Positions 25,711 to 34,905 are shown, counted from the first letter of the stretch. The stretch: DNA of 64,000 nucleotides from Bacteroidales bacterium UBA2287 (GCA_002345675.1 DDWL01000015.1:35794-99793); one strand, 5' to 3'. The notes: generated by a model not told the origin, from the letters alone. Made by a program: numbers and translations.

Positions 25711-27222
25711 TTATTTCCTTTCAAGCTTAAAGAACCCTGATTTATCGAACACTTCAAATTCTAAATAATCTCTAACCTTCACACTTCTTTTCGCTTCCTC
25801 GTGGTTTGTTTGGGGAATACTTTGTGGCAAAATAGCTCCAGCCAATCCTTTCTGCGAGGGCTCTACAACAATGCCATCGTTGGGGCGAATGTGCTCAACC
25901 AAAGCGGTATAGGAATGCGAAACCCGTTTCCAGCAGCCATTATTAGGGTCGGGGGTAAGTTCGGGATCTGTTTCTGCCGCTCTTTTTTCAACTATTGGTT
26001 GCGATGGTGCTGGCCAATCATCATCTTCGCCACCATTACCACCACCACCACAGGTCCATACCCACTCATAGTAGGTTAACGTCTCTACGGTATTGTATAT
26101 GCTCCCAAGGCACTTTTGGTACTCCCGCTCGAAGCCGTTTTCCCAAAAACGAGCCTGCCGAGCAAAGGCGTAACTTTTTTCGCGGTAGTGGCTATATAAT
26201 CCAAACCAGCCCCAATCAATGGCAAGCCAGTAATACCTATTTTCACATTTTCTGGAATCGGAAGCAATGGCTTTGGTAAAGTTTAAAAACACATCATCCT
26301 TAATGTCGCCAATGCCTGGATTACTTTGCCCCATATAGCTAAGGGTTGACCCAAGAAATTTAATGCCTGCAGGGTAATCCTCAACTCCTGCAATGGCAAT
26401 TTTTGGGCAGGGTAGTGGTGTTTGGTTTAGAGTATTTAAAATTATGCTATTAGGCTTTAAATCGTCCTTTGCGTTCGGATATAACTCAGGATTCTCTAGT
26501 GAGCCAAAAACCGTTGCGGATGCTAAGCCAACGGCCATCTGCAAGTTTGCTTTAATGCCTGAGTTAATGGCTAATTGAAAAGCTTCGGTTGTAGCCAAGT
26601 TGGCTAAGTAGTTGGCAGCTAAAAACACCAAGGGAGTTCCAATGAAGTAACTGGCAATTCCTGAAATAATATTAATGTTATTCCTAATATCCCTATAATT
26701 TTCAAGCAGCCCTAGCTGAGTTAAAACCGCTTCGTGGTACTGTGCTTCACCAACTTTAAGCCCCATAACATTATAGCCCTCTAAGCCATTAGCTACAGTT
26801 ATGTTGAACAACTGTTGTATGTTCCCGTTATCGAATGAACTAGCAAACTCGGCACCCTGATGGGGGGAATTAAGCGTTATTAATCCTCCAAACTTACTAG
26901 TTGAAACTGCCTGTTGTCTGTCGTACTGGCGCGCCACTACACCCCCCATACTGTGGGCTACCACAAAATCGTTAGGCTGTTCAAAATTAAAGCTATTTAA
27001 CTGGTTCCCGGCGTAAACTATTCCCCTGCTGGTAAGGTATGCAGGATGGAATGAGTTAATTTTATACTTAGCTTGAAAATAATCGGAAAGGGCTATCATG
27101 GAGTTCGCATCGCCCTGAAGCCCATGCATCCAGAAAACGTTGCGGTAGTTGGGGTTGTACTGTGCTGCAAGGTTAACCGAAAAAACAAGGGCAGCAAATA
27201 GTATATATATTCTTTTTAACAT
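25711..27222 (-). CDS. Secreted alpha/beta hydrolase (lipase-like)
   Basis: 503 aa with a signal peptide ending at NLAAQ (about residue 20). The fold is shown by VFWMHGLQGDANSM (oxyanion loop, HG) and the nucleophile elbow VVAHSMGGVVARQYD with Ser near residue 91, followed by GGLITLNSPHQGAEFA, a pattern typical of lipases, PGAP1-like and palmitoyl-thioesterase-like hydrolases. The catalytic His could be in the C-terminal half; I could not place it with certainty. A Gly/Asp/Pro linker (GGGGNGGEDDDWPAPSQP) near residue 395 leads to a C-terminal segment of about 100 residues of unknown type. It follows a lipoprotein gene by 3 nt and precedes the duplicated propeller/barrel module. Substrate unknown; an ester or lipid is plausible. 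Confidence 0.75.
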   Translation of the reverse strand: MLKRIYILFAALVFSVNLAAQYNPNYRNVFWMHGLQGDANSMIALSDYFQAKYKINSFHPAYLTSRGIVYAGNQLNSFNFEQPNDFVVAHSMGGVVARQYDRQQAVSTSKFGGLITLNSPHQGAEFASSFDNGNIQQLFNITVANGLEGYNVMGLKVGEAQYHEAVLTQLGLLENYRDIRNNINIISGIASYFIGTPLVFLAANYLANLATTEAFQLAINSGIKANLQMAVGLASATVFGSLENPELYPNAKDDLKPNSIILNTLNQTPLPCPKIAIAGVEDYPAGIKFLGSTLSYMGQSNPGIGDIKDDVFLNFTKAIASDSRKCENRYYWLAIDWGWFGLYSHYREKSYAFARQARFWENGFEREYQKCLGSIYNTVETLTYYEWVWTCGGGGNGGEDDDWPAPSQPIVEKRAAETDPELTPDPNNGCWKRVSHSYTALVEHIRPNDGIVVEPSQKGLAGAILPQSIPQTNHEEAKRSVKVRDYLEFEVFDKSGFFKLERK

Positions 27223-27225
27223 GGC

Positions 27226-28065
27226 TTAAAAGTTTGTTACGTTAATATTTTCGTAATGGGTTATAACCTTATTCTCAATGGTTTCGCCTGTGTAATCAAC
27301 CGAGTAGGAAATAGCCTCTTCGTAGGCAACAACAGGTATATTGTTAACCAACGCATAGAGCATTGTTACCTTGCTGGTGAGCTTACCGCTTTTATCATAG
27401 AATTCGGAGACAACAGGAACACCGTACATTACATTTAAATAGGAAATTGCTGTACAACCAACTATGTTTTCATCAATTTCGTTCCCTTGTTCAAATATTC
27501 GGGTTATTTTCACAACGTTTGTGTCGCTTTGCACTTCAACTAATAGCGATTTGGATTTTACTGAAAAATCCTTTAGCATTTCCTTCATTTGGCTGGCACG
27601 TTCGGTGTAAGGTGTTACAAGGAAAGCCAAATTTTGGTTCAACTTATCGGTTTTGGTTTGTGTGGAAATCATTTTGCCACGCTCGTTGTACATAATTGTA
27701 GAAGAATTGGTCTCCACAATTTCCTTCCATTCCGGCTCAACAAAATCTTTGGATTTACTTTTAACACCATCGAGCCTAATGGTTTTAATAAAGTACATAT
27801 TTGTACTTTTATCGAAGTACATGTTCACTTCTCGTTTTTCGGTGTTAATGTCCATACCACCAACCGACTTAAAGTCACCTTTACTCATCCCTTTGCTAAA
27901 GGATGTTTCGTTAACAGTGTAGCTTAGCTGCGTACCTGTTTTAAAAGGGTTGTCGGCAATGGCAGTTTGTTCGTGCGGCTCTTTTACGCACGAGCTAGCG
28001 CTTAATAGAAGAATTAAGAATAGTCCTGCTATTTTAAAACAGGACACGTTTGAATTACTTTTCAT
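27226..28065 (-). CDS. Lipoprotein of unknown function, first gene of the envelope operon
   Basis: 279 aa. The N-terminus has a charged start and lipobox LSASSCVK (Cys near residue 27). The mature protein is mostly beta with several Ser/Lys-rich strands (VNMYFDKSTNMYFIKTI, STIMYNERGKMISTQTK, KLTSKVTMLYALVNN) that recall lipoprotein domains forming half-barrels, but I recognise no family. It lies 3 nt before the hydrolase gene, so translational coupling is likely. No promoter box was found in the 200 nt upstream; a palindromic repeat copy lies 240-350 nt upstream. Its position before a secreted hydrolase would suit a chaperone, anchor or inhibitor; this is inference only. Confidence 0.68.
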   Translation of the reverse strand: MKSNSNVSCFKIAGLFLILLLSASSCVKEPHEQTAIADNPFKTGTQLSYTVNETSFSKGMSKGDFKSVGGMDINTEKREVNMYFDKSTNMYFIKTIRLDGVKSKSKDFVEPEWKEIVETNSSTIMYNERGKMISTQTKTDKLNQNLAFLVTPYTERASQMKEMLKDFSVKSKSLLVEVQSDTNVVKITRIFEQGNEIDENIVGCTAISYLNVMYGVPVVSEFYDKSGKLTSKVTMLYALVNNIPVVAYEEAISYSVDYTGETIENKVITHYENINVTNF

Positions 28066-28304
28066 TTTTTAGTTAATTGCGATTAGTACTAAAAGGCATA
28101 ATTTGCCCTACCTACCCTTTGGCGCCTTACGGGATGGTTTGGCATAACACAAGGTATATTCGCTCGGGGAAATGACATTTCCCTGGCGTTTTTAGCGATA
28201 TGTTAAATAACATATTTTGTAATTAGACAAAGTAATGCATATCAATGTATTGAGTTTATTGTGAAAAAGAATCACTGGTGAGCAACAGATTTGTCTTGTT
28301 ATTT

Positions 28305-28411
28305 AACAACCTGATTTCGACATAATTTAGCTAAACGCATTTAACTAATAAATAAGGTAAAATAATTCGAGAATAACTTTTTTACTAAGGTTTTTTAAAG
28401 AGCAATAAGTT
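28305..28411. repeat. Dispersed palindromic repeat, copy 2 (left half)
   Basis: Shares AACCTG.TTTCGA (left outer end), AACGCATTT, CTAATAAATAAGG, the T tract and CTAAGGTTTTTTAAAGAGCAATAAG with copies 1 and 3. After about 28411 the similarity is lost, so the right half is missing or strongly changed. Confidence 0.7.
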
Positions 28412-28483
28412 AATGGCGATTAAAACCTAATTAAATTATTTGAATTAGGCATTTTGTTAATAATGAATGATGCCAGCGGCATT

Positions 28484-28589
28484 AAATGTTTATAGAATAA
28501 ATTGTCATTGAAATTTATACGACCCCAGCTGGGGTCGTATGCCCTAATCACAAAAATTTCTATAAACAATCAAACCCTCTGGGTTTGAT
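28484..28589. repeat. REP-like palindrome cluster
   Basis: A 24-bp perfect palindrome at 28517-28540 (centre CCCCAGCTGGGG) is flanked by imperfect inverted arms TGTTTATAGAATAAATTGT (left) and ACAAAAATTTCTATAAACA (right), then a second hairpin ATCAAACCC-TCT-GGGTTTGAT (28569-28589). Together with copy 2 it fills most of the 627-nt gap between the operon and the HTH gene. Confidence 0.8.
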
Positions 28590-28692
28590 AAATTTTTGTT
28601 GCTATTATAAATGCGCCTAATAGTGAAAAAAATGAAACTTCGTTCTTGGGGCCAATGCAACTCAAAGGTTCATGCACTAACACACAACAATC

Positions 28693-28968
28693 TCAATATC
28701 TTGCAATTACCCCCCCCCATCCTGCACTTTCTACATTGAGCGGCTCATAGCCAAAGTTAAACTTTACTGGTTTTACGTAGTAGTATGTTTGGGTAATTTG
28801 GCAGTACCCTATTTCGGCTCCAAGCAAGCGAAGCTGAGCAATTAAGTTTTTTACGCTACGATCGGTAATTCCTAATCTTAAGCCAAGCTCTTCGGGATTA
28901 CCAGTTTGTTTATTTTCAATTTGTTTATGAAGCGTAGTTAGCTGTTCGCGAGTTTTAAGTAAATACAT
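28693..28968 (-). CDS. Small HTH-domain protein
   Basis: 91 aa. A DeoR/HTH_11-like winged-helix fits the N-terminal half (LLKTREQLTTLHKQIENKQT, LGLRLGITDRSVKNLIAQLRLLGAEIGYCQ), in which the recognition helix is around residues 35-50. The rest (TYYYVKPVKFNFGYE) looks like the wing. Small orphan HTH proteins of this type occur widely in Bacteroidota, often without a known target. The last codons cross a tract of nine G (28710-28718 on the plus strand as C), so single-base slippage would change or cut the last residues: TGG GGG GGG GTA becomes a stop after losing one G. It faces the histidine-kinase gene divergently. Confidence 0.6.
   Translation of the reverse strand: MYLLKTREQLTTLHKQIENKQTGNPEELGLRLGITDRSVKNLIAQLRLLGAEIGYCQITQTYYYVKPVKFNFGYEPLNVESAGWGGVIARY
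28710..28718. repeat. Homopolymer tract C9/G9 at the end of the HTH gene
   Basis: Nine consecutive C on the plus strand. This is the only such long G/C homopolymer I noticed in the window and a candidate slippage site. Confidence 0.9.
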
Positions 28969-29312
28969 TGATAAGTTTTTTAGTTTTTAAAAAAGATAAA
29001 TGCCCTCTATAACTATATGGTCGGTTTTGGCATTTCGTGACAAGCTTTTTGAAACTATTTTTCGAAAATTCGTTTATTTAAAATCAATCTAAGCACATAT
29101 TTTTCGCATACCGCTCACTATGTGTTAGTTATAACACAATAGCAAAAGCAACAAATTTTGTATAATTATATTTTTGTGGGAATATTGTAACTGAAGGGCA
29201 TTTAAAAATGGACTTATTTTTGCTAAGTGATTATTCTTTTAAAAAACCGCTAATTTACCTACCTAAAATAGTTGACACAATTAGGCTATTGGTTATAAAA
29301 ATTAGTGGTTAC
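28969..29312. other. AT-rich divergent intergenic region
   Basis: Between the HTH gene and the histidine kinase. It has no supported ORF or hairpin; the region should contain the minus-strand promoter of the HTH gene. The plus-strand promoter at its right edge is listed separately. Confidence 0.4.
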
Positions 29313-29345
29313 TTGAGTGGTTATAAGTTTAATGGTTTAGATTTG
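29313..29345 (+). promoter_or_regulatory. Bacteroidota-type promoter of the histidine kinase gene
   Basis: TTG (29313-29315), 22-nt spacer, TAGATTTG (29338-29345). The leader to ATG 29375 is about 22 nt. Confidence 0.65.
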
Positions 29346-29374
29346 TACACTAAATTTTTTTAATAAAATACTTT

Positions 29375-31303
29375 ATGCATTACACTAAACTCTTATTTAC
29401 AGGGCTTTTCCTTTTTATCCTTTCATTATTAGACTCTAACACTTCCGCTCAATCACAAAAAACCGACTCACTTACCAGAGTTGCCGAAACAGGAAATGTT
29501 GACGACCAACTGGAGGCGCTTAGCTTGTTGGTAAATCAAAACCTATACTCAAATCAAACAAAAGCAAAGGAATTAGCCACTAAGCAGCTCGAGATTTCGG
29601 GTAAGTTTAACAAACCTAAATGGCAAGCCGATGCTCTTGGTAATATTGGTACACTATTCTTTACTCAAGGAGCTATTGATAGTGCCGAATTTTACTACCA
29701 ACTAGCCTACAATGTTCTGGAGAAAACCGACGACCTGAAAAATTTAACCCTTATGCGTGTGAATTTAAGTTCGGCTCAACGGTTAAGTGGTCAGTTCGAT
29801 AAAGCTCTTGAAAATCTCCAAAAATCGTTAGAGTACTTTAAGGAGCAAAAGGATGAGTCACGGATCTCACAGGTACTCTCGAATATTGGAGCGGCCTATA
29901 ATGAAATGGGGAATAGTGACAAATTTTTTGAATATACTCTTCAAGCTCTCGAAATACAAGAAAAAATTGGAAGTAAACGCCCTATGGGGATAACTCTAAT
30001 TAATCTTTGCCTCGGCATGAGTGCTAAAAAGAATTATAGTGAAGCTGTTCAGTACGGAGAAAGGGCTATTAAGGTGTTTCGTGAAATAAACGAACCTTTC
30101 CTAATCGGGTCTGCTATAGTTCGAACTGCTGGTGCCATGCTATTTCTTGGTCAAGACAAAAGAATGATACCTTACCTACAAGAAGCCCAATTAATTGCTG
30201 AAAAAGTTGGAAACAGCCACTTAAAAGAAGAGTGTTTAAGGCTTGAAGCTAACTACTATCTGAATGTTAGCAAGTTTAAAGAAGCCAAGACCGCAGCCTT
30301 TAATGCACTTGCCATTACCGACACAACCAATAAGCCCAACTTACAATACCTTTACGACTTACTGATTACAACTTCAATTCATACTAACGATAAGGAAAAT
30401 GCCTTTAAGTACTACGGTAAGTACATCGATGTTTATAAAGAATCGGTTAGCGAGGAATGGATTAGGAAAATCTCGGACATGGAAGTTAAGTACGAAACCG
30501 AGAAAAAGACGATACAAATTGAGTCGCTTAAAAACGAAAACCGACTTTACACTCGGCTAAACTATGCTCTCGGGTTCGTTTTTCTGTTGTCATTAACTTC
30601 AATATTCTTCTTTATTCGTTCGGTTAAAAATGAACGAGAGGCAACCCGACAAAAAATAATTCAACTCGAAAAGGAAAATCAACTTATTGCTACACAAGCC
30701 GTTCTCGACGGGGAAACCAAGGAGAGAACTCGCCTTGCCCGCGACCTTCACGATGGCCTAGGAGGCATGCTTTCGGTGGTAAAACTTTCGCTTTTTAGCA
30801 TGAAGGGCAACTTAATTCTTCCCGAGGAGAATATGGAGTCGTTCGACCGTGCATTAACGCAGCTCGACCAATCGATTGGCGAACTTCGCAACGTGGCTCA
30901 TAACCTAATGCCCGAATCGCTAATTGTAAAGGGAGTAAAAGCAGCACTTAGCGACTTTGCCGAAAGTGTTCCAAATGTTCGCTTTCACTTTTTTGGCGAC
31001 GATGGTCGTTTCGACGAAAAACTGGAAGTTGTAATTTTTCGAGTAGCTCACGAACTGGTTTCAAACTCGTTAAAACATTCGGGTGCCGAGGAGGTAAATG
31101 TTCAACTAATTCAAAGCGCAACCAGCATTTCGCTTGGCGTTAACGACAATGGTAGCGGATTCGACATGAGCAAAATGAGCTCGTTTAAAGGAATGGGGCT
31201 TCGAAATATTCAGCATAGGGTAACCTCGTTTGGTGGGCGAATCGACTTTAACAGCACCCCAGGCAATGGTACCGAGGTAAATGTGGAGTTTAGTTTGGGG
31301 TAA
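29375..31303 (+). CDS. TPR-containing sensor histidine kinase (HisKA_3)
   Basis: 642 aa. A signal-like N-terminus (to about residue 25) is followed by tetratricopeptide repeats to about residue 370 (ALGNIGTLFFTQGAIDSAEFY, ALENLQKSLEYFKEQKDESR and others), a single membrane helix near 400 (LGFVFLLSLTSIFFFI), a coiled linker, and the kinase. The dimerisation/phospho-acceptor helix reads RTRLARDLHDGLGG with the phospho-His at residue 459; the ATPase carries ELVSNSLKHSGAEEV (N box), NDNGSGFD (G1) and GMGLRNIQHRVTSFGG (G2). Such LytS/NarX-type kinases in Bacteroidota usually pair with a LuxR response regulator, which is not adjacent here: the next gene is a Wzi-like envelope gene, 56 nt away. Input ligand unknown. 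Confidence 0.88.
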   Translation: MHYTKLLFTGLFLFILSLLDSNTSAQSQKTDSLTRVAETGNVDDQLEALSLLVNQNLYSNQTKAKELATKQLEISGKFNKPKWQADALGNIGTLFFTQGAIDSAEFYYQLAYNVLEKTDDLKNLTLMRVNLSSAQRLSGQFDKALENLQKSLEYFKEQKDESRISQVLSNIGAAYNEMGNSDKFFEYTLQALEIQEKIGSKRPMGITLINLCLGMSAKKNYSEAVQYGERAIKVFREINEPFLIGSAIVRTAGAMLFLGQDKRMIPYLQEAQLIAEKVGNSHLKEECLRLEANYYLNVSKFKEAKTAAFNALAITDTTNKPNLQYLYDLLITTSIHTNDKENAFKYYGKYIDVYKESVSEEWIRKISDMEVKYETEKKTIQIESLKNENRLYTRLNYALGFVFLLSLTSIFFFIRSVKNEREATRQKIIQLEKENQLIATQAVLDGETKERTRLARDLHDGLGGMLSVVKLSLFSMKGNLILPEENMESFDRALTQLDQSIGELRNVAHNLMPESLIVKGVKAALSDFAESVPNVRFHFFGDDGRFDEKLEVVIFRVAHELVSNSLKHSGAEEVNVQLIQSATSISLGVNDNGSGFDMSKMSSFKGMGLRNIQHRVTSFGGRIDFNSTPGNGTEVNVEFSLG

Positions 31304-31359
31304 AAATTGCAATCCAAGTTCAATTCAAATTCTTATCTTCGTAAAAATATTCGTTGCCA

Positions 31360-32952
31360 ATGCGGTTATTAATCATATCGTTAGCGCTTTTTCTGACGAT
31401 TACACTTAAAGTCCAAAGCCAAAGCGTTTACCACCACGTTCGCAATAACGGGGCATACGAGTTTGTTGATGAACTTGCAAATACTGGTATTGTTGATGTA
31501 AATAGTTCGGTTAAGCCATACTCTCGCATGCAAATTAGTTTAATGCTTAAGCAGGCAAACGAGAACCGAGAGAAACTGAATAAAAGGCAACAGGCCGACC
31601 TCGATTTCTACCTAAAGGATTTTGGAAAGGAGTTGAACCCTACAAAGAATTTTAAACGCCGATTCGATGCACTTTACTTCAAGGACTCGCTTTTTACGGC
31701 AACCCTAAACCCCATTGGGGGAGGAATTTCGTTTTACAACGACAGCGCATTTGCATACCGCCGCTGGGTTGGAGCCGATGGCTGGGGATATGTTGGTAAA
31801 AACTTTGGCTTTTATGCCAGCTTGCGCGATAATGCCGAAAATTACCGGTTGAGCAGTCCCCTTTTTCTTACGCAAATGCAGGGCGGAGGCTATAAACCCT
31901 CGGGAACGGGTGGCGAGTTTAGCGATATGCGTGGAGGTGTAACCTGGAGCTGGAAATGGGGTAGCTTTGGAATGGTAAAGGACAACATTGAATGGGGAAG
32001 CGGGTACAATGGCACAAATATTCTGTATAGCCGTGCCCCCTCGTTTGCCATGCTAAAACTTATAATTAAGCCCGCTCGTTGGTTCGAACTTAACTACATT
32101 CATGGCTGGCTGGTTTCGCAAGTTATCGACAGCACCCGATCCTACCTATACGCTGGTGCCCCTCGAAATGTGTTTCACCCAAAGTATATTGCTGCCAATT
32201 TTTTAACTTTTACCCCTTGGCGGGGCGTAAATATGTCGTTTGGAAACTCGATTATTTACTCCGATATTGAAATTCAGCCTGCTTACCTTACGCCTTTCTT
32301 CTTTTACAAATCGGTCGACCATCACCTTAACGGAATGTCCAACTATACAGGGCAAAACTCGCAAATGTTTGTCGATTTTTCGGTACGAAAAATTAAAAAC
32401 ACGCACCTTTACCTTTCGCTATTCCTCGATGAATTGGCCATGAAGAACATGTTTAACGAAGAAAAGCATAGCAACTTTTTTAGCGTAAAGGGCGGTTTTA
32501 GGGTAAGCAATTTCCCTTTGCAAAACCTTACGGTTACAGCTGAGTATACTCGAACAAATCCACAGGTTTACGAGCATATTATCGAAACCACAACCTTTGT
32601 AAGCAATCGCTTTAACCTAGGGCACTACCTTAGGGAAAACGCTCAGGAATACTACTTCTCGCTGCAATACCGACCATCAAAAGCGCTTAAGTTCGAAACA
32701 TCGTACACTTTAGCCCAAAAAGGACCTGTGCTGGCCAACAACCAAACCGGACGACTTGGCCTTAAATTCCTCGAAACGGTGGTTTGGCAAGCCGAAGTAT
32801 TTGAGGCAAAAGCGCTTTGGCAAATTATTAACGATGGATACTTAACTCTTGGCGCTCAGTTTGGAAATTATACTGGCCAACCCACGTATACCCCCACATT
32901 TCTTTTTGGCAAGCAGCTTACAATAAGCTTTGGGTTAAGTTACGGATTCTGA
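31360..32952 (+). CDS. Capsule assembly Wzi family protein
   Basis: 530 aa from ATG 31360 (a TTG 6 nt upstream is in frame but weaker). Signal peptide RLLIISLALFLTITLKVQSQ. The mature chain matches the Wzi-like outer-membrane barrel family: N-terminal helical segment VYEFVDELANTG-type (residues about 30-60, here YEFVDELANTGIVDVN), then strands around GADGWGYVGKNFGFYASLRD, KDNIEWGSGYNGTNILYS, WFELNYIHGWLVS and a C-terminal FGLSYGF. In enteric bacteria Wzi helps anchor capsule on the surface; in Bacteroidota the role is less clear. No capsule genes adjoin it, but sugar-transfer genes lie at 50-53 kb. It may be co-transcribed with the kinase gene upstream. Confidence 0.85.
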   Translation: MRLLIISLALFLTITLKVQSQSVYHHVRNNGAYEFVDELANTGIVDVNSSVKPYSRMQISLMLKQANENREKLNKRQQADLDFYLKDFGKELNPTKNFKRRFDALYFKDSLFTATLNPIGGGISFYNDSAFAYRRWVGADGWGYVGKNFGFYASLRDNAENYRLSSPLFLTQMQGGGYKPSGTGGEFSDMRGGVTWSWKWGSFGMVKDNIEWGSGYNGTNILYSRAPSFAMLKLIIKPARWFELNYIHGWLVSQVIDSTRSYLYAGAPRNVFHPKYIAANFLTFTPWRGVNMSFGNSIIYSDIEIQPAYLTPFFFYKSVDHHLNGMSNYTGQNSQMFVDFSVRKIKNTHLYLSLFLDELAMKNMFNEEKHSNFFSVKGGFRVSNFPLQNLTVTAEYTRTNPQVYEHIIETTTFVSNRFNLGHYLRENAQEYYFSLQYRPSKALKFETSYTLAQKGPVLANNQTGRLGLKFLETVVWQAEVFEAKALWQIINDGYLTLGAQFGNYTGQPTYTPTFLFGKQLTISFGLSYGF

Positions 32953-32980
32953 TTTTTGTTTTTTGGTACTGTGATAAAAT

Positions 32981-33070
32981 CTTTGTGCAACTCTGTGTAT
33001 TCTTTGTGTAACTTTGTGTTTAGCTATGCCACAAAAAGCACTAAGGAGTCACAAAAAACACTAAGAAAAA
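32981..33070. repeat. CTTTGTG / CACTAAG low-complexity repeat
   Basis: CTTTGTGCAACTCTGTGTAT and TCTTTGTGTAACTTTGTGTT on the left, then CCACAAAAAGCACTAAGGAG and TCACAAAAAACACTAAG on the right: the right part is roughly an inverted version of the left words. A related tract is at 49093-49155. The remainder of the gap before 33207 shows nothing else. Confidence 0.7.
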
Positions 33071-33206
33071 CTAAACAAATAGTTAACAATGAGGCTTATA
33101 TTTTATTATTCTTAATTGCACAATCGAAGTTCACAAACCACAAGCCTACAGGCTATTAGACTCTGAGTGTCGTGTGTTTTTACAAAATCTGACTTAATTA
33201 AGTATT

Positions 33207-34778
33207 ATGATCCGAAAACATCTACTTTTTTTTCTGCTTCTTCTGCTTCCGCTTTTATCAATATCGCAAAACCGCTACTGGGTATTCTTTAGCAACAAGC
33301 ATGGAAGCGAACTCGATACCGAAGTTTTTCATCCACTTGCCCTCGAGCGGCGCATACAAATGGGCCTCAACGGATTCGATTCAACCGATTTTCCGGTTAG
33401 TGGCAACTATATTCAACAGGTCTCGTCAAGGGTTAAAAGTCTAGGGAAACCTAGCCGCTGGCTTAATGCAATTGCTGTTGAGGCAACAAGCGCTCAGCTA
33501 AAGAAAATTTCGCGACTACCATTTGTAAAATCCGTTGAGCCAGTACAGGGACAATTTTTTGTTGCAGAATACAGCGAAAGCCCCATTGACAATAGCAACC
33601 TAAACGACCTTAGGGTAAGGCAGCTAGCCCGATTTAATGGCGACTTTTTTAGTTCGCAAAATATTAACGGGAAGGGAGTTAGGATAGCAATTTTTGATGC
33701 AGGCTTTCCAAGTGTCGATACACATGCTGCATTTGAGCATTTGCGCCGTGATAAAAAAATTATAGCCACATACGATTTTACCCAAAATAGCACCAATGTG
33801 TACCGAGCCAATTCGCACGGAACTTCAGTTCTTTCGTGCATTGCAGGTATAAATAATGGGCAACCCATGGGCTTGGCTACTGGTGCCGAGTTTTTGCTTG
33901 CCATTACCGAAGTTAGCCGTGAACCATTTTCGGAAGAAGAAAACTGGCTGGCAGCCCTCGAGTGGGCCGATCGAAATGGTGCGCAAATTATAAACTCATC
34001 GCTGGGCTATACCTACCACCGCTACTTTCCCGAGCAAATGGACGGAAAAATCAGCTTCGTTTCGCGTGCCGCTACAATGGCTGCCCGAAAGGGTATTTTG
34101 GTTGTAAATGCTGCTGGAAACGAAGGAACAAACAAATGGTCGGTTATTGGAGCCCCTGCCGATGCCGACTCAATACTTACTGTTGGTGGGGTTTCACCTT
34201 ATTCGCAACTTCACATTAATTTTGCTTCGTATGGACCAACTGCCGATGGCCGACTAAAACCTAATGTTTCGGCATTTGGCGAAGCTCAGGTGACTAATAA
34301 AAAAGGCGGCTTTTCGAGTGCCTCGGGCACTTCGTTTGCTTCGCCACTTACCGCTGGCTTTGCGGCGTGTGCTTTGCAGCTATACCCAAAGGCAACTGCA
34401 ATGGAACTGTTAAAAATTATTGAGCAGTCGGCCGACCTTTACCCATACTACGACTATGCCCATGGGTATGGAGTGCCTCAGGCAAATCTTCTTTCGAATT
34501 CAGCACCTACCCAACAAGTTGGCAATAGCGTGAAATTTGAAAAGAATGATGATGGCGTTTATGTACTAATTCCCGATTTTAACCCACAGCAACAGGCAGG
34601 CTACAATACAACTCATTTGTTTTGGCATATTCGCAAAGCCAATGGGGAACTTGTTGAATACGGCGTTATTCGGGTTTTTCAATCGAAGGCATTCTTTGTT
34701 CCAACTACTAACGATCAAGTTAACGGCAATTCGCTTTGGGTAAATTACATGGGCGAAACCTACAGCTACTCACTATAA
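33207..34778 (+). CDS. Secreted subtilisin-like serine protease (S8)
   Basis: 523 aa. Signal peptide to about residue 20, then a propeptide-like region to about 125 (WLNAIAVEATSAQLKKISRL, an inhibitor_I9-type fold) and the protease domain. Catalytic triad: Asp164 (AIFDAGFP), His204 (ANSHGTSVLSCIAG), Ser376 (SASGTSFASPLTAG), with the oxyanion Asn in NAAGNEGTN. After the catalytic domain only about 100 residues remain, a beta-rich segment (DGVYVLIPDFNPQQQ, LFWHIRKANGELVEY) reminiscent of a secretion or sorting domain but without a clear type IX signature. Exported; probably nutritional or processing. Monocistronic, with an envelope gene after it. Confidence 0.93.
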   Translation: MIRKHLLFFLLLLLPLLSISQNRYWVFFSNKHGSELDTEVFHPLALERRIQMGLNGFDSTDFPVSGNYIQQVSSRVKSLGKPSRWLNAIAVEATSAQLKKISRLPFVKSVEPVQGQFFVAEYSESPIDNSNLNDLRVRQLARFNGDFFSSQNINGKGVRIAIFDAGFPSVDTHAAFEHLRRDKKIIATYDFTQNSTNVYRANSHGTSVLSCIAGINNGQPMGLATGAEFLLAITEVSREPFSEEENWLAALEWADRNGAQIINSSLGYTYHRYFPEQMDGKISFVSRAATMAARKGILVVNAAGNEGTNKWSVIGAPADADSILTVGGVSPYSQLHINFASYGPTADGRLKPNVSAFGEAQVTNKKGGFSSASGTSFASPLTAGFAACALQLYPKATAMELLKIIEQSADLYPYYDYAHGYGVPQANLLSNSAPTQQVGNSVKFEKNDDGVYVLIPDFNPQQQAGYNTTHLFWHIRKANGELVEYGVIRVFQSKAFFVPTTNDQVNGNSLWVNYMGETYSYSL

Positions 34779-34897
34779 AGCCCTAAATACAATGAACCGA
34801 GCCATGACAATACCATTGACACACACATTCCATGATTATTGCAAGAGAAACGCTACACGACAAGTTAAGTCCAGAGAGTCATGGCGAGCTCCATCTG

Positions 34898-34905
34898 TAC
34901 CTTTG
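34898..34905 (+). promoter_or_regulatory. -7 box before the 227-aa barrel gene
   Basis: TACCTTTG matches TAnnTTTG, 19 nt before the ATG at 34925. No -33 TTTG is seen. Confidence 0.45.

Noticed and set aside
32956..33159. Possible 67-residue gene before the subtilisin gene
   Set aside because: Most of it is a translation of the CTTTGTG/CACTAAG repeat.
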